Source of the DNA: Eurosta solidaginis
Lineage: Eukaryota; Arthropoda; Insecta; Diptera; Tephritidae
NCBI RefSeq assembly: GCF_040869045.1
Contig: NC_090319.1
Coordinates: forward strand, 228,570,490-228,634,489
Length of the DNA stretch: 64,000 nt
Direction: 5' to 3'
Positions 52,639-63,052 of the stretch are shown here, one piece after another. Numbering within the stretch: position 1 is the stretch's first letter; every line of letters begins with the position of its first letter. A program made the position numbers and the translations under genes. The notes beneath the pieces are model-generated. The model was not told the DNA's origin and made no database searches. It saw only the letters and a program-made list of their open reading frames with translations.

Positions 52639-54522
52639 TTACAGAATAGAGCTATCTAGCCAGCTGCACTCTTGCTTGCTCTTTTTTATACCTGCATCAA
52701 TTGAACCTTGCATTTGACAATTTTCTATTGCTAATTTTGTTACATTACTATTTTGGTCTGATTTTAATTCAATTTGCGATGTTTTATCAACAACTTCCAA
52801 TTTTTTCTTACTTTTTGAATTTTCCATATCCTTTTGATTATTTAAAAAACTTTTTATTTTGTCTTTTGAACTTTGTTTTGTATAACTTTCTTCAGCAAGC
52901 TTTTTGTCGTTTGTACATTTTCTAAAATCTGAATTAGTTTCTTTTAAATTTATATCAGCGCAAATCATTTTACAACATTCTAAACTTACCACATTTTTAT
53001 TCAACATACTTTTAACATTTTCTTTACCTAAACTTTTTCCCATGTAACTATTATCAGTTTGAATTGGTTTTCTTACTAGCTTATACATACATGTTCCAAG
53101 AAAATCTCTTCCCAGAACTGCCTCAAAACCCATTGTCCCATCAGCGACCACAATAAAATTTATATCAAAACGTTTATTATTTAATAAAACGGAACATAAA
53201 AATTTTCCAAAAGTATGTATCTTGGACTTATTTAAACCAAAGTAATTCAAATTTATATGCGAAAGAAACTTGAAGTTAAAATTTTTTGGAACAGCAGACT
53301 TCCTTATTAAGCTGATCGGGCTGCCGGAATCTATGAGGCATTCTAAAGAAAAGTGTATATGGTTAAAATTGTTTATGATAAAATTGAATTTTTTTACCCA
53401 TTCATATTCATCTGCATCAACCAGTTGTACAACCTTCTTCTTATCTGGGCAATCGACTGCACGATGAGCTGTGCTTCCGCATGCGTAGCAAGCGCCCTTT
53501 TCCCTTCTGGGCTTCTTACACTCTGCAGCAAAATGTCCACGCGAATTGCAATTGTAGCACCTGATTTCGCGCTGTGCCGTCGTAGTTGTTGCCTTGTCGC
53601 CTTTCATTTTAATTTTTGCAAACGCCTGCACCAATTTTGCCCTGGTGGAATAGCATTGCATATAAGCTTGCGTACGTAATTGCTCGTCTGCGATACCGTC
53701 AATGGCATACTCAACAAATTCATCTTCGCTAAGTTGTATTGGTACTGAGAGCATAACTTTTTCGTTAAAATAGTCAACAAATGCTTCTCCAACTTTCCAT
53801 TGTGCTTCAAATTTTTTCCGCAAGAGTAGTTTACTGTCTTTGGATTTGAACACGTTTTCCATCTCATCTAATAGTGTATCAACACTATCTGTCACAAAAT
53901 TTGGTTTGGAGTGCATCCATTGCAATGCTTTGCCCTTTAATTTGTTGAGCAAAAGCATGCGTTTATCGTTGTCACTCAATGTATATACATTACCAACATT
54001 TTTAAATTGGGTCAGCCACACATCGACGCTTGTTTTCCCATCGAACTCGGGTAAAACGTTCAGCAGCATTTCCTTCGAAATTTTAAACGAAGCTGCTTCT
54101 GATGAATTCTGCGCCGCTGCGCCAACTGCTCTGCCATTGTAGTCTGATACGCGCCGAAGAAAATCGTTTTCACGCTCAAGCAGTTTTATTTCGCGCATAA
54201 GAAGTTGTATTTCTTTTCCATCGCTTTGTATGTTTTTCTTGCTACCGTTGTCACCGTCGTCATTATAATCTTCGCTTTGAAAATTGCTTGCTTCTTCGTT
54301 ATGCATTTCTTGCTGCTGATCACGTACATATATCTGTACGTTTGTTTGTACGTTTACACCATCGTCGCGCACAGTAGGACATTCCCCACTTTCACTTGCT
54401 GGTACTGCACTTATACGCAAAGCTAGGGTGCTCTTCGTCCCGCTGATTGGCAGCGACAATTTTCGCGACCAAGCTCGGAGTTGCGCGACACTATAGTTTT
54501 CGGCACACACCATTTCTTCCAT
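52639..54522 (-). CDS. Gag-protease with N-terminal SAP domain
   Basis: A single uninterrupted 627-codon ORF. Residues about 9-37 (YSVAQLRAWSRKLSLPISGT, then KSTLALRI) look like a SAP domain, a two-helix DNA/chromatin-binding motif. A leucine-rich coiled coil follows at about 105-126 (EIQLLMREIKLLERENDFL). The capsid core is at about 150-300 (VLPEFDGKTSVDVWLTQF, WKVGEAFVDYF). Two perfect CCHC knuckles, CYNCNSRGHFAAEC and CYACGSTAHRAVDC, lie at about 322-360. A retropepsin with active site LIDSGSPISLI is at about residue 397. The long C-terminal Lys/Asn/Ser-rich tail reaches into the RT start. Particle formation and polyprotein cleavage are the expected roles. Confidence 0.88.
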   Translation of the reverse strand: MEEMVCAENYSVAQLRAWSRKLSLPISGTKSTLALRISAVPASESGECPTVRDDGVNVQTNVQIYVRDQQQEMHNEEASNFQSEDYNDDGDNGSKKNIQSDGKEIQLLMREIKLLERENDFLRRVSDYNGRAVGAAAQNSSEAASFKISKEMLLNVLPEFDGKTSVDVWLTQFKNVGNVYTLSDNDKRMLLLNKLKGKALQWMHSKPNFVTDSVDTLLDEMENVFKSKDSKLLLRKKFEAQWKVGEAFVDYFNEKVMLSVPIQLSEDEFVEYAIDGIADEQLRTQAYMQCYSTRAKLVQAFAKIKMKGDKATTTTAQREIRCYNCNSRGHFAAECKKPRREKGACYACGSTAHRAVDCPDKKKVVQLVDADEYEWVKKFNFIINNFNHIHFSLECLIDSGSPISLIRKSAVPKNFNFKFLSHINLNYFGLNKSKIHTFGKFLCSVLLNNKRFDINFIVVADGTMGFEAVLGRDFLGTCMYKLVRKPIQTDNSYMGKSLGKENVKSMLNKNVVSLECCKMICADINLKETNSDFRKCTNDKKLAEESYTKQSSKDKIKSFLNNQKDMENSKSKKKLEVVDKTSQIELKSDQNSNVTKLAIENCQMQGSIDAGIKKSKQECSWLDSSIL

Positions 54523-54790
54523 TTTTATTGTTTTCAGTTTCTTTCAAATTTTTTCACCTTTCGTTTAAATTTACAGTTGTCTTTCGACTTTGATACTCTT
54601 TCTTTCAATTTTTCAGTTAGCTTTCAATTTTCACACTTTTTTCTTTCACTTTTCAGTTAGCTTGCAATTTTTTGTTTTCTTTCAGTTTTCGGTAAAAAAA
54701 AATTTGAGTCAACATTAACCAATTTACTCTACAAGACGCACGTTTTTATAATTTAAATACCAGAGTGGATTTCGAATCCTACTTCTGAAT
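54523..54790 (-). other. Leader and primer-binding site of the young Gypsy
   Basis: Next to the LTR, the minus strand reads ATTCAGAAGTAGGATTCGAA, which resembles the complement of the 3' half of tRNA-Leu (TCAGAAGTGGGATTCGAACC, recalled) rather than a TGG-starting site. The rest is T-rich on the plus strand, with repeated CTTTCAATTTTTCAGTTAGC blocks at 54600-54690. Confidence 0.65.
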
Positions 54791-55258
54791 TGTAGGACGA
54801 CCGTTCAGTTTAATGGTTTACTTTATTCTGATTTTCTTGTTGTACAAAATGTCGCTTACAAGCTACGTATATTCTGCCTATACATATATTCCTGTGTATA
54901 TTATATGACAAATACTAGATACATGAAATTATTTGAAACATAACCGCCTTATTTTCTATTCATATTCTATATCAAAGTACATGAGTGTCAAGCTTCAACC
55001 GCAATGCAGTATGTACGAGTATACATCCATTTAGAGTAGAGAAACACATACTTATGTATTATGTATGTATTTATACTCGAACGTGTTGATCAATAGCGCT
55101 ACAAGGCAAGAGCGAGCGCTCAAACTGTAACTATAGCATGTTCGCTATTTACCAACATAGCCAACCATATGTAAATCCATTGTCTCATATATTTTATGTA
55201 CAGTGTGTACCACTTAGATGTTACCACAGTGTGTGCCACTTGGATGTTACCTACTACA
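54791..55258 (-). mobile_element. 5' LTR of the young Gypsy
   Basis: 468 bases, TGTAGGACGACC to CTACTACA on the plus strand, nearly identical to 49516-49983. For the minus-strand element this is the promoter-bearing copy. Confidence 0.93.
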
Positions 55259-55279
55259 TAAGTTAATTATATTAGATAA

Positions 55280-56306
55280 CTAGCAGACCAGGCAGACGTT
55301 GTTCTGCCCTAAATTTGGCCTATCTGCATTTTTTAATAAGCTTTTTCCGTCTAACTCTGCCCTTCCCCAACCCTCTTCACTTTTTCCTGATCCTTTTATT
55401 CACTCCTCCTTCCGTCTTTTTCGCTTCATCTATCTCCATATTCGTCTCATTATATTTCCCTCTCAGTATCCTTCTACTTCTCTCGCCTTGTTCTCATTAT
55501 TCTTCATCCCTTATTGCCTGTCCCAGAGGGTGGTATGTATTTTGTTCCAGTCCCAGTCCCACTCGGAGTCTCAGTCCCGGTCCTAGTTCTAATCCCAGTC
55601 CAAGTTCGTCTCTGGTTAACTTCCCGGAAAAAAAGGATCGTAAATACTAATATAGGCAAATTTATATACCAAATTTTCAAATTTTGATTTTTTTCTAAAA
55701 AAAAATCATAACTCAAGAATGGCTGAACCGATTTGGGATTTCAAAGTCAACTAACCATCATCTCTCCTTCCTGTATCTTTCCTAAAAATTTCATGGCAAT
55801 CTTTCTATCCGTTCTCGAGTTGATGAGTGCTTTATTAGAGGGTAATTTTCATATCCCTGGGTGACTAGGGTCTCGAGATATAGGCCAAAACGTGGGCCAG
55901 TTAATGCCTAGATAGTGTTTATAAAATATGGATATCAAATGAAAGCTGGTGATGAGTGCTTTAGTATAGAGTAATATATTATCCAGAGACGGACTGGGAC
56001 TGGGACTGGGATTAGGACTAGGACTGGGACTGAGACTCGGAGTGGGACTGGGACTGGAATAAAATACATACCACCCTCTGGGATGCAGAAGAATGAGAAG
56101 AAATTGAGACAAGAGAAGAGAGAAGGAGATTGAAAAAGAGACAGAATGAGACGAAAATGGGTATAGGAGAAGCGAAAAAGACGGAGTAAATAAAAGGATT
56201 AGGAAAAAGTGAAGAGGGGGAGGGCAGAGTCGGACGGAAAAAGCTTATTAAAATGTATTCAGATAGGCCAAATTTAGGGCAGGACAACGTCTGTCGGTTC
56301 TTCTAG
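55280..56306. mobile_element. Foldback element with minisatellite arms
   Basis: About 1.03 kb. Ends CTAGCAGACC...GACGTTGT.CTGCCC at left and the complement at right, continuing as paired arms of roughly 200-250 bases (CTGCCCTAAATTTGGCC, AATAAGCTTTTTCCGTC). Inner arm parts are inverted (CCCAGT)n-like arrays at about 55548-55612 and (GGGACT)n-like at 55985-56062. No coding region; the ORFs here are repeat translations. No clear target duplication. Confidence 0.8.
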
Positions 56307-57490
56307 TGATTAATAAAAAGTCAAAAGTAAAGGCAGAAACAGTGGTAAGGCATATTAAAATAATAGTTGAAGCATTTAACAAAATAGGAAAAACAATTCA
56401 ACAGTTAAATGGTAACCTAGACGGCAATCGAAAATACCAAGCATATCAAATGTTTGCCAGCGTTAGAGACAAATTGGTGTCCTCACTGGCAAGATATGAT
56501 ATAGAATTCATAGTACCAACGAGTTTCAAGAAGGAAATAGAAATAGACTTTAGCACATTCCTGCTGTAGTCAGCCTACGATTTAGAAGAGGAACAAGAAG
56601 TAGAGCAAAAAGAAAAAGAAAAACAGGAACAAAAGGAAATTTTAATAGAGACACCAAACTCCCAAACAAGAAAAGACAAAATGGCACAAACCACAGTAGA
56701 ATTCTTAAAAACGGCTCGGTCAATACTACCTGAGTTTGATGGTAAACATGAGAACTTACATAGCTTCTTAGATGCATTAGACATCCTAGAACAAATTAAG
56801 GATACTCACGAGACCATAGCAGTCTCCATGATAAAAATTAAGCTCAAGGGAACAGCTAGAAACCTTTTGAGCACTGAAAATTCAATACTAGCAATAAGGC
56901 AAAAGTTGAGTTCAGCAATTAAAGGTGAATCTGTAGAAGCTTTGACGGCAAAACTCCTAAACGTCCAACAGCGCAGTAAAACAGCTAACCAGTACACTGC
57001 CGAAATCGAAAAATTAACAAAATCGTTAGAGGGTGCTTACATATCTGACGTTCTTGCACCTGATGTGGCAACCAAATTTGCCACACAATCGGCTGTAAAG
57101 GCCATGTGTAAGAACTCGGCTAACGAAAGAGTTAAACTAATAATGCAAGCAGGAACGTTCACAACCATGAACGAGGCTATATCAAAATTCACGAATAGCT
57201 GTACTGAAGTCACGGGTAACTCAAATACAGTGTTACGCCTGACGCCCTCACAAGGTAATTACCGAGGTAACTTCCGAACAAGCTACCAAAATAATAATTA
57301 TCGAGGTAACCAAAACCGAAGATATTACGGTAATACTAACAGATATAATAATAACAATAATAATAGACAAAATAATAATTTCCCAAGACGCAATTTTGGA
57401 GGTCAGTCAAGATCATCCTATCAGAGTAACACGAGCAATCTGCGTAGTATAAACCAACAGGAAAACCAGCAAACTCCACTCCAGAAGTAA
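56306..57490 (+). pseudogene. Gypsy family A Gag (copy 2)
   Basis: One continuous frame except for TAG at 56567-56569. N-terminal part YQMFASVRDKLVSSLARY, then a Glu/Lys-rich linker, then the capsid region starting MAQTTVEFLKTARSILPEFD and KIKLKGTARNLLS, QRSKTANQYTAEIEKLTKS. The tail is N/R/G-rich (NYRGNQNRRYYGN) without zinc knuckles. The N-terminus and 5' LTR are lost at the edge of the foldback element. It is better preserved than copy 1, which has additional stops and a MITE. Confidence 0.9.
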
Positions 57491-58030
57491 ATTCTAACGG
57501 TAATAAAATATGCACATTCAACTTGCATCTAAACAGCTACATATCTTCCAATACTACCGTAAATAAGTCAACTTCAACGTTCCTGATAGACACATGAGCG
57601 GATATCTCAATAATAAAGAAGGGTCAAATTGACAGTAATGTCACAATAAATAACTCACAGATCACAAATTTAAAAGGTATTGGCCGAGGCATAACAAGCA
57701 TACTTGGAACAGTAAAAGCAGATCTAACAGATGATAGTCTTTTAATAAGACACAAATTTCACATAGTAGAAGACAATTTCCCAATCCCATGTGATGGAAT
57801 TTCGGGACTCGACTTCATTAAAAAATATAATTGCATTTTAGATTATAATAAAAATGGGGACAGCATAATACTACGACCATACGATTACCCAGAAGATATA
57901 GTTATACAAATGACAAATAGACCAACAATCAATAGCATTACAATACGCGCAAGAACCGAAGTAATTAGACAGGTTCATATCAGTAGTTACAATAAGGAAC
58001 TATTAGTACCTCATCAAGAATTTTTGTAGC
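57491..58030 (+). pseudogene. Gypsy family A protease (copy 2)
   Basis: Read in a frame different from Gag and pol. The active site is interrupted: codons for FLIDT are followed by TGA (57595-57597) where the DTGA glycine belongs, then ADISIIKKGQ. The rest of the retropepsin is open (LKGIGRGITSILGTVKADL, FPIPCDGISGLDFI) to a frame change at about 58025. This domain is missing from copy 1. Confidence 0.88.
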
Positions 58031-60337
58031 CAACACGATAGTAAACTCAAATCAAGCTTTAATAAGAACAATAAATACAACAGATAAACATGCAATCATT
58101 CAAGAATATGACATCAAAACAGAAAGTTTAGAGGATTATGTAATAATTCAAAATACACCTCACTGTAAAGCTAATAATAATAAAGAAAAGTTAGAAAGAT
58201 TGAATAAAAATGTTCCGCCATTCGCTAGTAAATCACTCAACACACTATGCTCAGAATTCGTTATTATATTCTCATTAGAAACAGAACCAATCACGACCAA
58301 CAATTTTTACAAACAAAAGTTGCATCTGAAGGATAACACTCCTGTGTATATTAAAAATTTTAGACTACCCCAAGCACATAAGAATGAAATAAATAAACAA
58401 GTAAATAAACTAAGTCAAGATGATATTGTTGAACCATCAACCTCAGGGTACAACAGTCCTATTTTATTGGTACCTAAAAACTCCATTCCGGGCAAAGAAG
58501 AAAAAATTTGGAGATTAGTTGTTGATTTCCGGCAAATAAATAAAAAAATAACAGCTGATAAATTCCCTTTGCCTAGAATAGATGATATTCTGGATCAATT
58601 AGGAAGAGCGAAATATTTCTCATGCCTAGATTTAATGTCAGGATTTCACCAAATAGAACTCAGCCCAGAGTCAAGGGATATCACATCCTTTACAGCGGAT
58701 AACGGTACTCATCGTTTCAAAAGATTGCCTTATGGCCTCAAAGTAGCTCCAAACTCATTCCAGAGGATGATGACGTTAGCATTCGCAGGTCTGAAACCAT
58801 CACAAGCATTTTTATACAAGGACGACTTAGTCGTATTAGGATGCTCCGAAAAACATATGATTAAAAATTTACGGGATGTATTCTCCACATGCAGAAAATA
58901 TTATTTAAAATTACCACCGGACAAATGTCTATTTTTCAGTCAAGAAGTTACTTATCTTGGACATAAATGCACAAGTCCTGCAATTTTACCAGACCCAAAT
59001 AAATTTAAAATTGTTCAAAATTGCCCAACTCCCAAAAATGCCCATGAATCAAAAAGATTTGTCGCATTCTGTAATTATTATAGAAGATTCATACCAAATT
59101 TCCCGGAATACGCCAGAATTCTAACAAGACTTAGTAAGAAAAATGTAATTTTCAATTGGACAGACGACTGCGAGAAATCTTTTAACTACCTAAAAAATGC
59201 ATTAATTAGTCCAAATGTCCTACAATATCCCAATTTTGATAAAGAGTTCTTTATTACAACCGACGCAAGTGGTTATGCTTGCGGTGCTGTGCTAAGCCAA
59301 GAATATGAAGGAAAACAATTACCCATTGCCTATGCCTCAAGATCATTTACAAAAGGCGAAATAAATAAAGCCACGATCGAAAAAGAATTGGGGGCCATAC
59401 ATTGGGCCATTATACATTTTGGACTATATGTTTATGGCAGAAAATTCACAGTGAAAACGGATCATCGACCTTTAAGGTATTTATTCTCAATGAAAAACCC
59501 TTCATCTAAATTAACTAGAATCAGGTTAGATTTGGAAGAGTATGACTTTGGGGTGGAGTACATAGCCGGAAAAGATAATCAAGTGGCAGACGCTCTGTCG
59601 CGAATAGATATCAATGATTTGAAATTAATGTCAGTACAGGCATGTAAAGTAATGAAATTCACGACAAGATCGCAAATTAAAAAGAATTCCAGTAATAACA
59701 GTAATAGAAATGAAGAGAAGAAAAGTGAAGTAAAAAGACTAGTCCAGCTCGTTCTCTATCCCCTGAAATTACATTTCAAAAAAGGAAAGAAAATTTGTAG
59801 TGAAATAAATATAGAGAATCAAATTTTTGAGGCGAAGATTGACTTAGGCCAATTATTTACCAGGCTTATGGAAAAAGCCGGCAATTTGGGAATTAAGAAA
59901 ATATTGTTGTCCTTAGGAGATAAATTGTTTAATTATACTCGGGTAGACACATTTAAGGAGATAGGTACCAAAGTTCTCAAAAATTTAATTATTGCATGAA
60001 CTCCGGAGGTTGTGCATGTGACAAAAAATGATAAAATTAAAAAGATTCTTCAAAAATATCACGATGATCCTGTTAATGGTGGCCACCCAGGAATCAAGCG
60101 TACAACTAATAAAATAAGACAAAAATATTACTGGAAAAATATGAAAAATGATATAAGAAAATATATAAAGAAATGCGTAAATTGTAATAAAAGTAAAATT
60201 AATAAAAATTTAAAAGAACCAATGATTTTGACTGAAACACCACCGAAGACGTTCGAAATAGATACAATTGGACCTTTACCAAGATCATTAAATGGAAATG
60301 AATACGCTGTAACTCTGATATGTGATTTGACTAAATA
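58023..60337 (+). pseudogene. Gypsy family A RT, RNase H and integrase N-terminus (copy 2)
   Basis: Open from 58023 to TGA 59997-59999, and continuing in the same frame after it. RT: SPILLVPKNSIPG, WRLVVDFRQINKK, SCLDLMSGFHQIEL, catalytic YKDD intact at 58815-58826. Thumb RFVAFCNYYRRFI; RNase H TTDASGYACGAVLSQ and KTDHRPLRYLF; connection DNQVADALSR. The integrase zinc region follows the stop (GHPGIKRTTNKIRQKYYWKN, KCVNCNKSK). The first core Asp is in EIDTIGPLPRS, where three residues present in copy 1 are lacking. A retroposon interrupts at 60337. Confidence 0.92.
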
Positions 60338-60586
60338 TAACCCAGCGGGTCAGGGGGTTAGAATATACCCGCGGTAGGTATGCCTGTCGTAAGTGGCGAC
60401 TAAAATACCAGATTGGCCTGAAGGTTTAATGTGGCCATATAAATCGTTCCCGAGATGGTCGGGCCAGCACCTTAATGATGCTGTGTTACCGGAGCGTACC
60501 GGATCTGTAAACGGCAAAGGACCATCACATCGATCACTCCCTAAACCTTCGGGGAGCAACCGTATCGCTACAACAACATCAACAAC
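60338..60586 (+). mobile_element. CAA-tailed short retroposon, copy 2
   Basis: 249 bases flanked by the 13-mer ATTTGACTAAATA at 60325-60337 and 60587-60599. It starts TAACCCAGCGGGTCAGGGGG and ends with ACAACAACATCAACAAC. It is homologous to the 401-bp copy at 45683-46083, with an internal deletion of about 150 bases. It resembles a SINE or a LINE 3' fragment; no coding sequence. Confidence 0.9.
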
Positions 60587-60588
60587 AT

Positions 60589-61146
60589 TTGACTAAATAC
60601 TTAGTTGCAATTCCTATACAGAGCAAACATGCAAAAACAGTAGCCAGAGCCATATTCGAAAATTTCATCTTTCTCAATATTAAGCACAAAACATCTACGC
60701 CGTATCACCACCAAACTTTAGGCACTGTTGAGCGTAGCCATAGAACTTTCAATGAATATGTGCGTTCATACATATCCATTAACAAAGATGACTTGGATGA
60801 GTATCTTAAATATTTTGCATATTGTTACAATACTACCCCATCTACAGTCCATAACTATTGCCCATTCGAATTGATCTTTGGCAAAAAACCCCAGACTTAC
60901 GAATTTTTACAAGAAAATACGGTAAGCCCATTACACAATTATGAGGCTTACGATAAAGAAATTAAATATAGGTTACAAATAGCACAGGATAGAGCCTTTA
61001 AATTAGTAAAAGAAGCTAAAGAAAAACAAAAGATTAGTTATGATAAAAATATTCTCTATAAGGAAATAAATATAGGAGATGTAGTGTTAGTAAAAAATGA
61101 AGCAGGGCATAAGTTAGATAGTAGAAAAGGTAGAAAAAATCGATGA
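60589..61146 (+). pseudogene. Gypsy family A integrase core and C-terminus (copy 2)
   Basis: Resumes with KYLVAIPIQSKHAKTVARAI. Compared with copy 1 about 28 residues are deleted after FENFIF, including the second catalytic Asp region. The Glu region VERSHRTFNEY and LDEYLKYFAYCYNTTPSTVH are present. The C-terminal Lys-rich part (KEINIGDVVLVKNEAGHK) ends at 61146; further C-terminal homology in another frame reaches about 61333. Confidence 0.9.
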
Positions 61147-61340
61147 AAATAATAATTTTACTCTAATACCCTATAAAGTAGAATATATTGATAATAAAAA
61201 TAATGACACTTTAATCCCATCTGGAATAGGAAATGAGGATAAGCAAAAATTTCCCAGTAACATAGAGAATAACAATATCATAAATAATAAGAAAATAATA
61301 ATACACAAAAATAGACTTAAATTAATAGAGTAAGTAAATT

Positions 61341-62215
61341 TTCAACCTACAAACATAAAATACAAAATATCGAATTAATTTATACTTAACTAAATAAAAA
61401 TAGAATGCTCATGCATTCTCCAAAAGCATAAGCATTCTGAAAAAAAAGGGAGCCATTTGCCCATTGATTATGGTAGATCAAAAGGTTTGTTAAAAATGCT
61501 TTGGGATGAGTAGAGCTTCAGAAACAAATTAATGCAACTAGCTACACAGAGAAATAGGAGGATCATGGTATCCTCGGGGGTGGGAAAAACTGCTAATTTA
61601 TGCTTATTTCTTTGTTTTTATGTTTATTATATTAAGCATTCCATTTTATTATTTTTCCTTATTTAGTGAGCATTATAAAAGTAATTATTTAAAAGGTTTA
61701 TTTCTAAAAACGTTTGTTCTTAAGGAAAAATTTGTTTAATTTGACATTTTTGATATTTCTAATTTTTCTTACAAATTTTTCTGAAATTTTTTTTTGTTTC
61801 AAATGATGAATAGTTACAGTTTATTTTTTCTTGTTTAATTATTAAAAGTTAGTTCCTATGCTATTTTCTTTTTTTTCATTTTTGTTTTCTATGCCATTTT
61901 GGGCTTAAAAAAATTTTATTTTGGAAAAACACCAGTAAACATTTCAAAAAAAGTTTTTTCACATTTAAGGAGTTTTACGAAAACGACCTAAGTACTTGAT
62001 TTTGATTTTGTATGTCCTCTTCTGGGAACATAACTCAGTAATTAGGAAAAAAAAATTTACAGCAAAAATGTAATTTTTGCTTGTCAGTAGGCAGCTGTTA
62101 GGTTGCTCGAATATTTTCCTGCTTAAAAATAATGTCTAAATTGTCAAAATGACTTCATAATTAAGCTAATATACTTATTATACTTATAATTATTATGCTG
62201 CCAGTCCTGTTGTTT
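61341..62215. other. AT-rich noncoding DNA after family A copy 2
   Basis: No 3' LTR like 37682-38388 is found. A purine tract AATAGGAGGATCATGG at about 61552 could be the old polypurine site, but TATCCTCGGG follows instead of TGTAG. No gene is supported. Confidence 0.5.
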
Positions 62216-62359
62216 ATATCATCTTATCACCATTGGAACGCTTCACGATTTCGGTGCCATCCTTGCGCAGGGGCCATGCCATGTCGAAGTTTTTCAATTG
62301 CGGCAATCTTTATTGTTGGTGCCCGAATTTAATTCATCTTCTCTCTTTTTTTCTTTTAC

Positions 62360-62530
62360 AAGGCTAACGCTGTAATCAGCCAGTAAAATCCTTACCAATG
62401 AATTAGGCTGAGTGATCAGCCAGTATAATCAAGGCAGGATCGCCATATAAAAGGCGTATCCTTGCCAGCTATGAAATTAGGCTGAAAAATCAGCCACCAG
62501 AATCATAGGCAGGATCGCCATATAAAAGAT
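62360..62530 (+). repeat. Imperfect tandem repeat with duplicated TATA-like box
   Basis: GGCAGGATCGCCATATAAAA occurs at about 62433 and 62508, 75 bases apart. Each is preceded by an ATTAGGCTGA...ATCAGCCA unit; a third such unit lies near 62362. CATATAAAAG resembles a TATA box, so this may be a duplicated LTR promoter. No transcript evidence can be seen. Confidence 0.6.
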
Positions 62531-63052
62531 TGAAAATGAATAATCGGTTTTGAGAGGTTTCAACATCAATGAGCGAATGCTTCTTTATTCAAATATTGTC
62601 AGCTTATTTATACTAAATTATTCTAAACATATTCTTACATACATATTTACTTTAAGCATACATACCTACATACATAAATATGTACCTACACACCTGTGTT
62701 GAGTTGTGACCTCTGTGGGAAATGCAACGTCCTCAAATTTTCCGGAATGCAAATTTGGTTTGGTTGTGCGTTGTACACACACCTGTATTAAGTCGTGTGA
62801 ATGGCTATGTCAGCAATAATTATCAGATGCCTTTTTTGTTTTGATGAAAATTTAGACTCTTTTTGTTACAGGGTAGCATATTAACTGATTTAAATATTTG
62901 GCATTGAAATTGTTGGCTGTGTACACTACACTATTTGGTGCTGATAGACCCCTTGTCCAAGAAATTTTAAAGTTGCCGCAAGCTTCACTGATGTAGTGTA
63001 AAGTCAGGTGGCATTGCACGTCATTGCAGCACCGCTCCTAGCAGTTCCAACA
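62531..63052. other. Noncoding leader or LTR-like DNA
   Basis: AT-rich with ACATACATAC simple sequence near 62640-62690. No coding motif until the protease-linked region that follows. Confidence 0.45.

Larger units (their letters stand above)
49516..55258 (-). mobile_element. Young Gypsy element (Mdg3/micropia-like), minus strand
   Basis: Two 468-bp LTRs (49516-49983 and 54791-55258) flanked by TAAG at 49512-49515 and 55259-55262. By eye the LTRs differ at about four positions (near 49547, 49752-49753 and 49899), so roughly 99% identity. Order on the minus strand: LTR, primer site, Gag-protease, RT, RNase H, integrase, LTR. It is the youngest large insertion here, yet pol is already broken. 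Confidence 0.93.
43065..55279 (+). mobile_element. CsRn1-like Gypsy element carrying a nested Gypsy in its 3' LTR
   Basis: 5' LTR 43065 to about 43680 (405-bp retroposon plus 14-bp duplication inside), then TGGCGATCCTG primer site, leader, Gag, protease, RT, RNase H, integrase, and 3' LTR starting at about 49337. The 3' LTR is split at 49515/55259 by the minus-strand Gypsy; its end (TTATATTAGATAACTA) resumes at 55263. Without insertions both LTRs are about 195 bases. CsRn1 affinity comes from the Gag FW-x-WF motif and the integrase C-terminus. Confidence 0.8.

Noticed and set aside
55299..55716. Pro/Ser- and Thr/Gly-repeat ORFs on both strands
   Set aside because: Translations of the foldback element's hexamer arrays; mirrored at 55849-56287.
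56550..56784. Hydrophobic minus-strand ORFs (membrane-protein-like)
   Set aside because: Antisense of the Glu/Lys-rich linker in Gypsy Gag, which naturally gives Phe/Leu/Ser-rich shadows.
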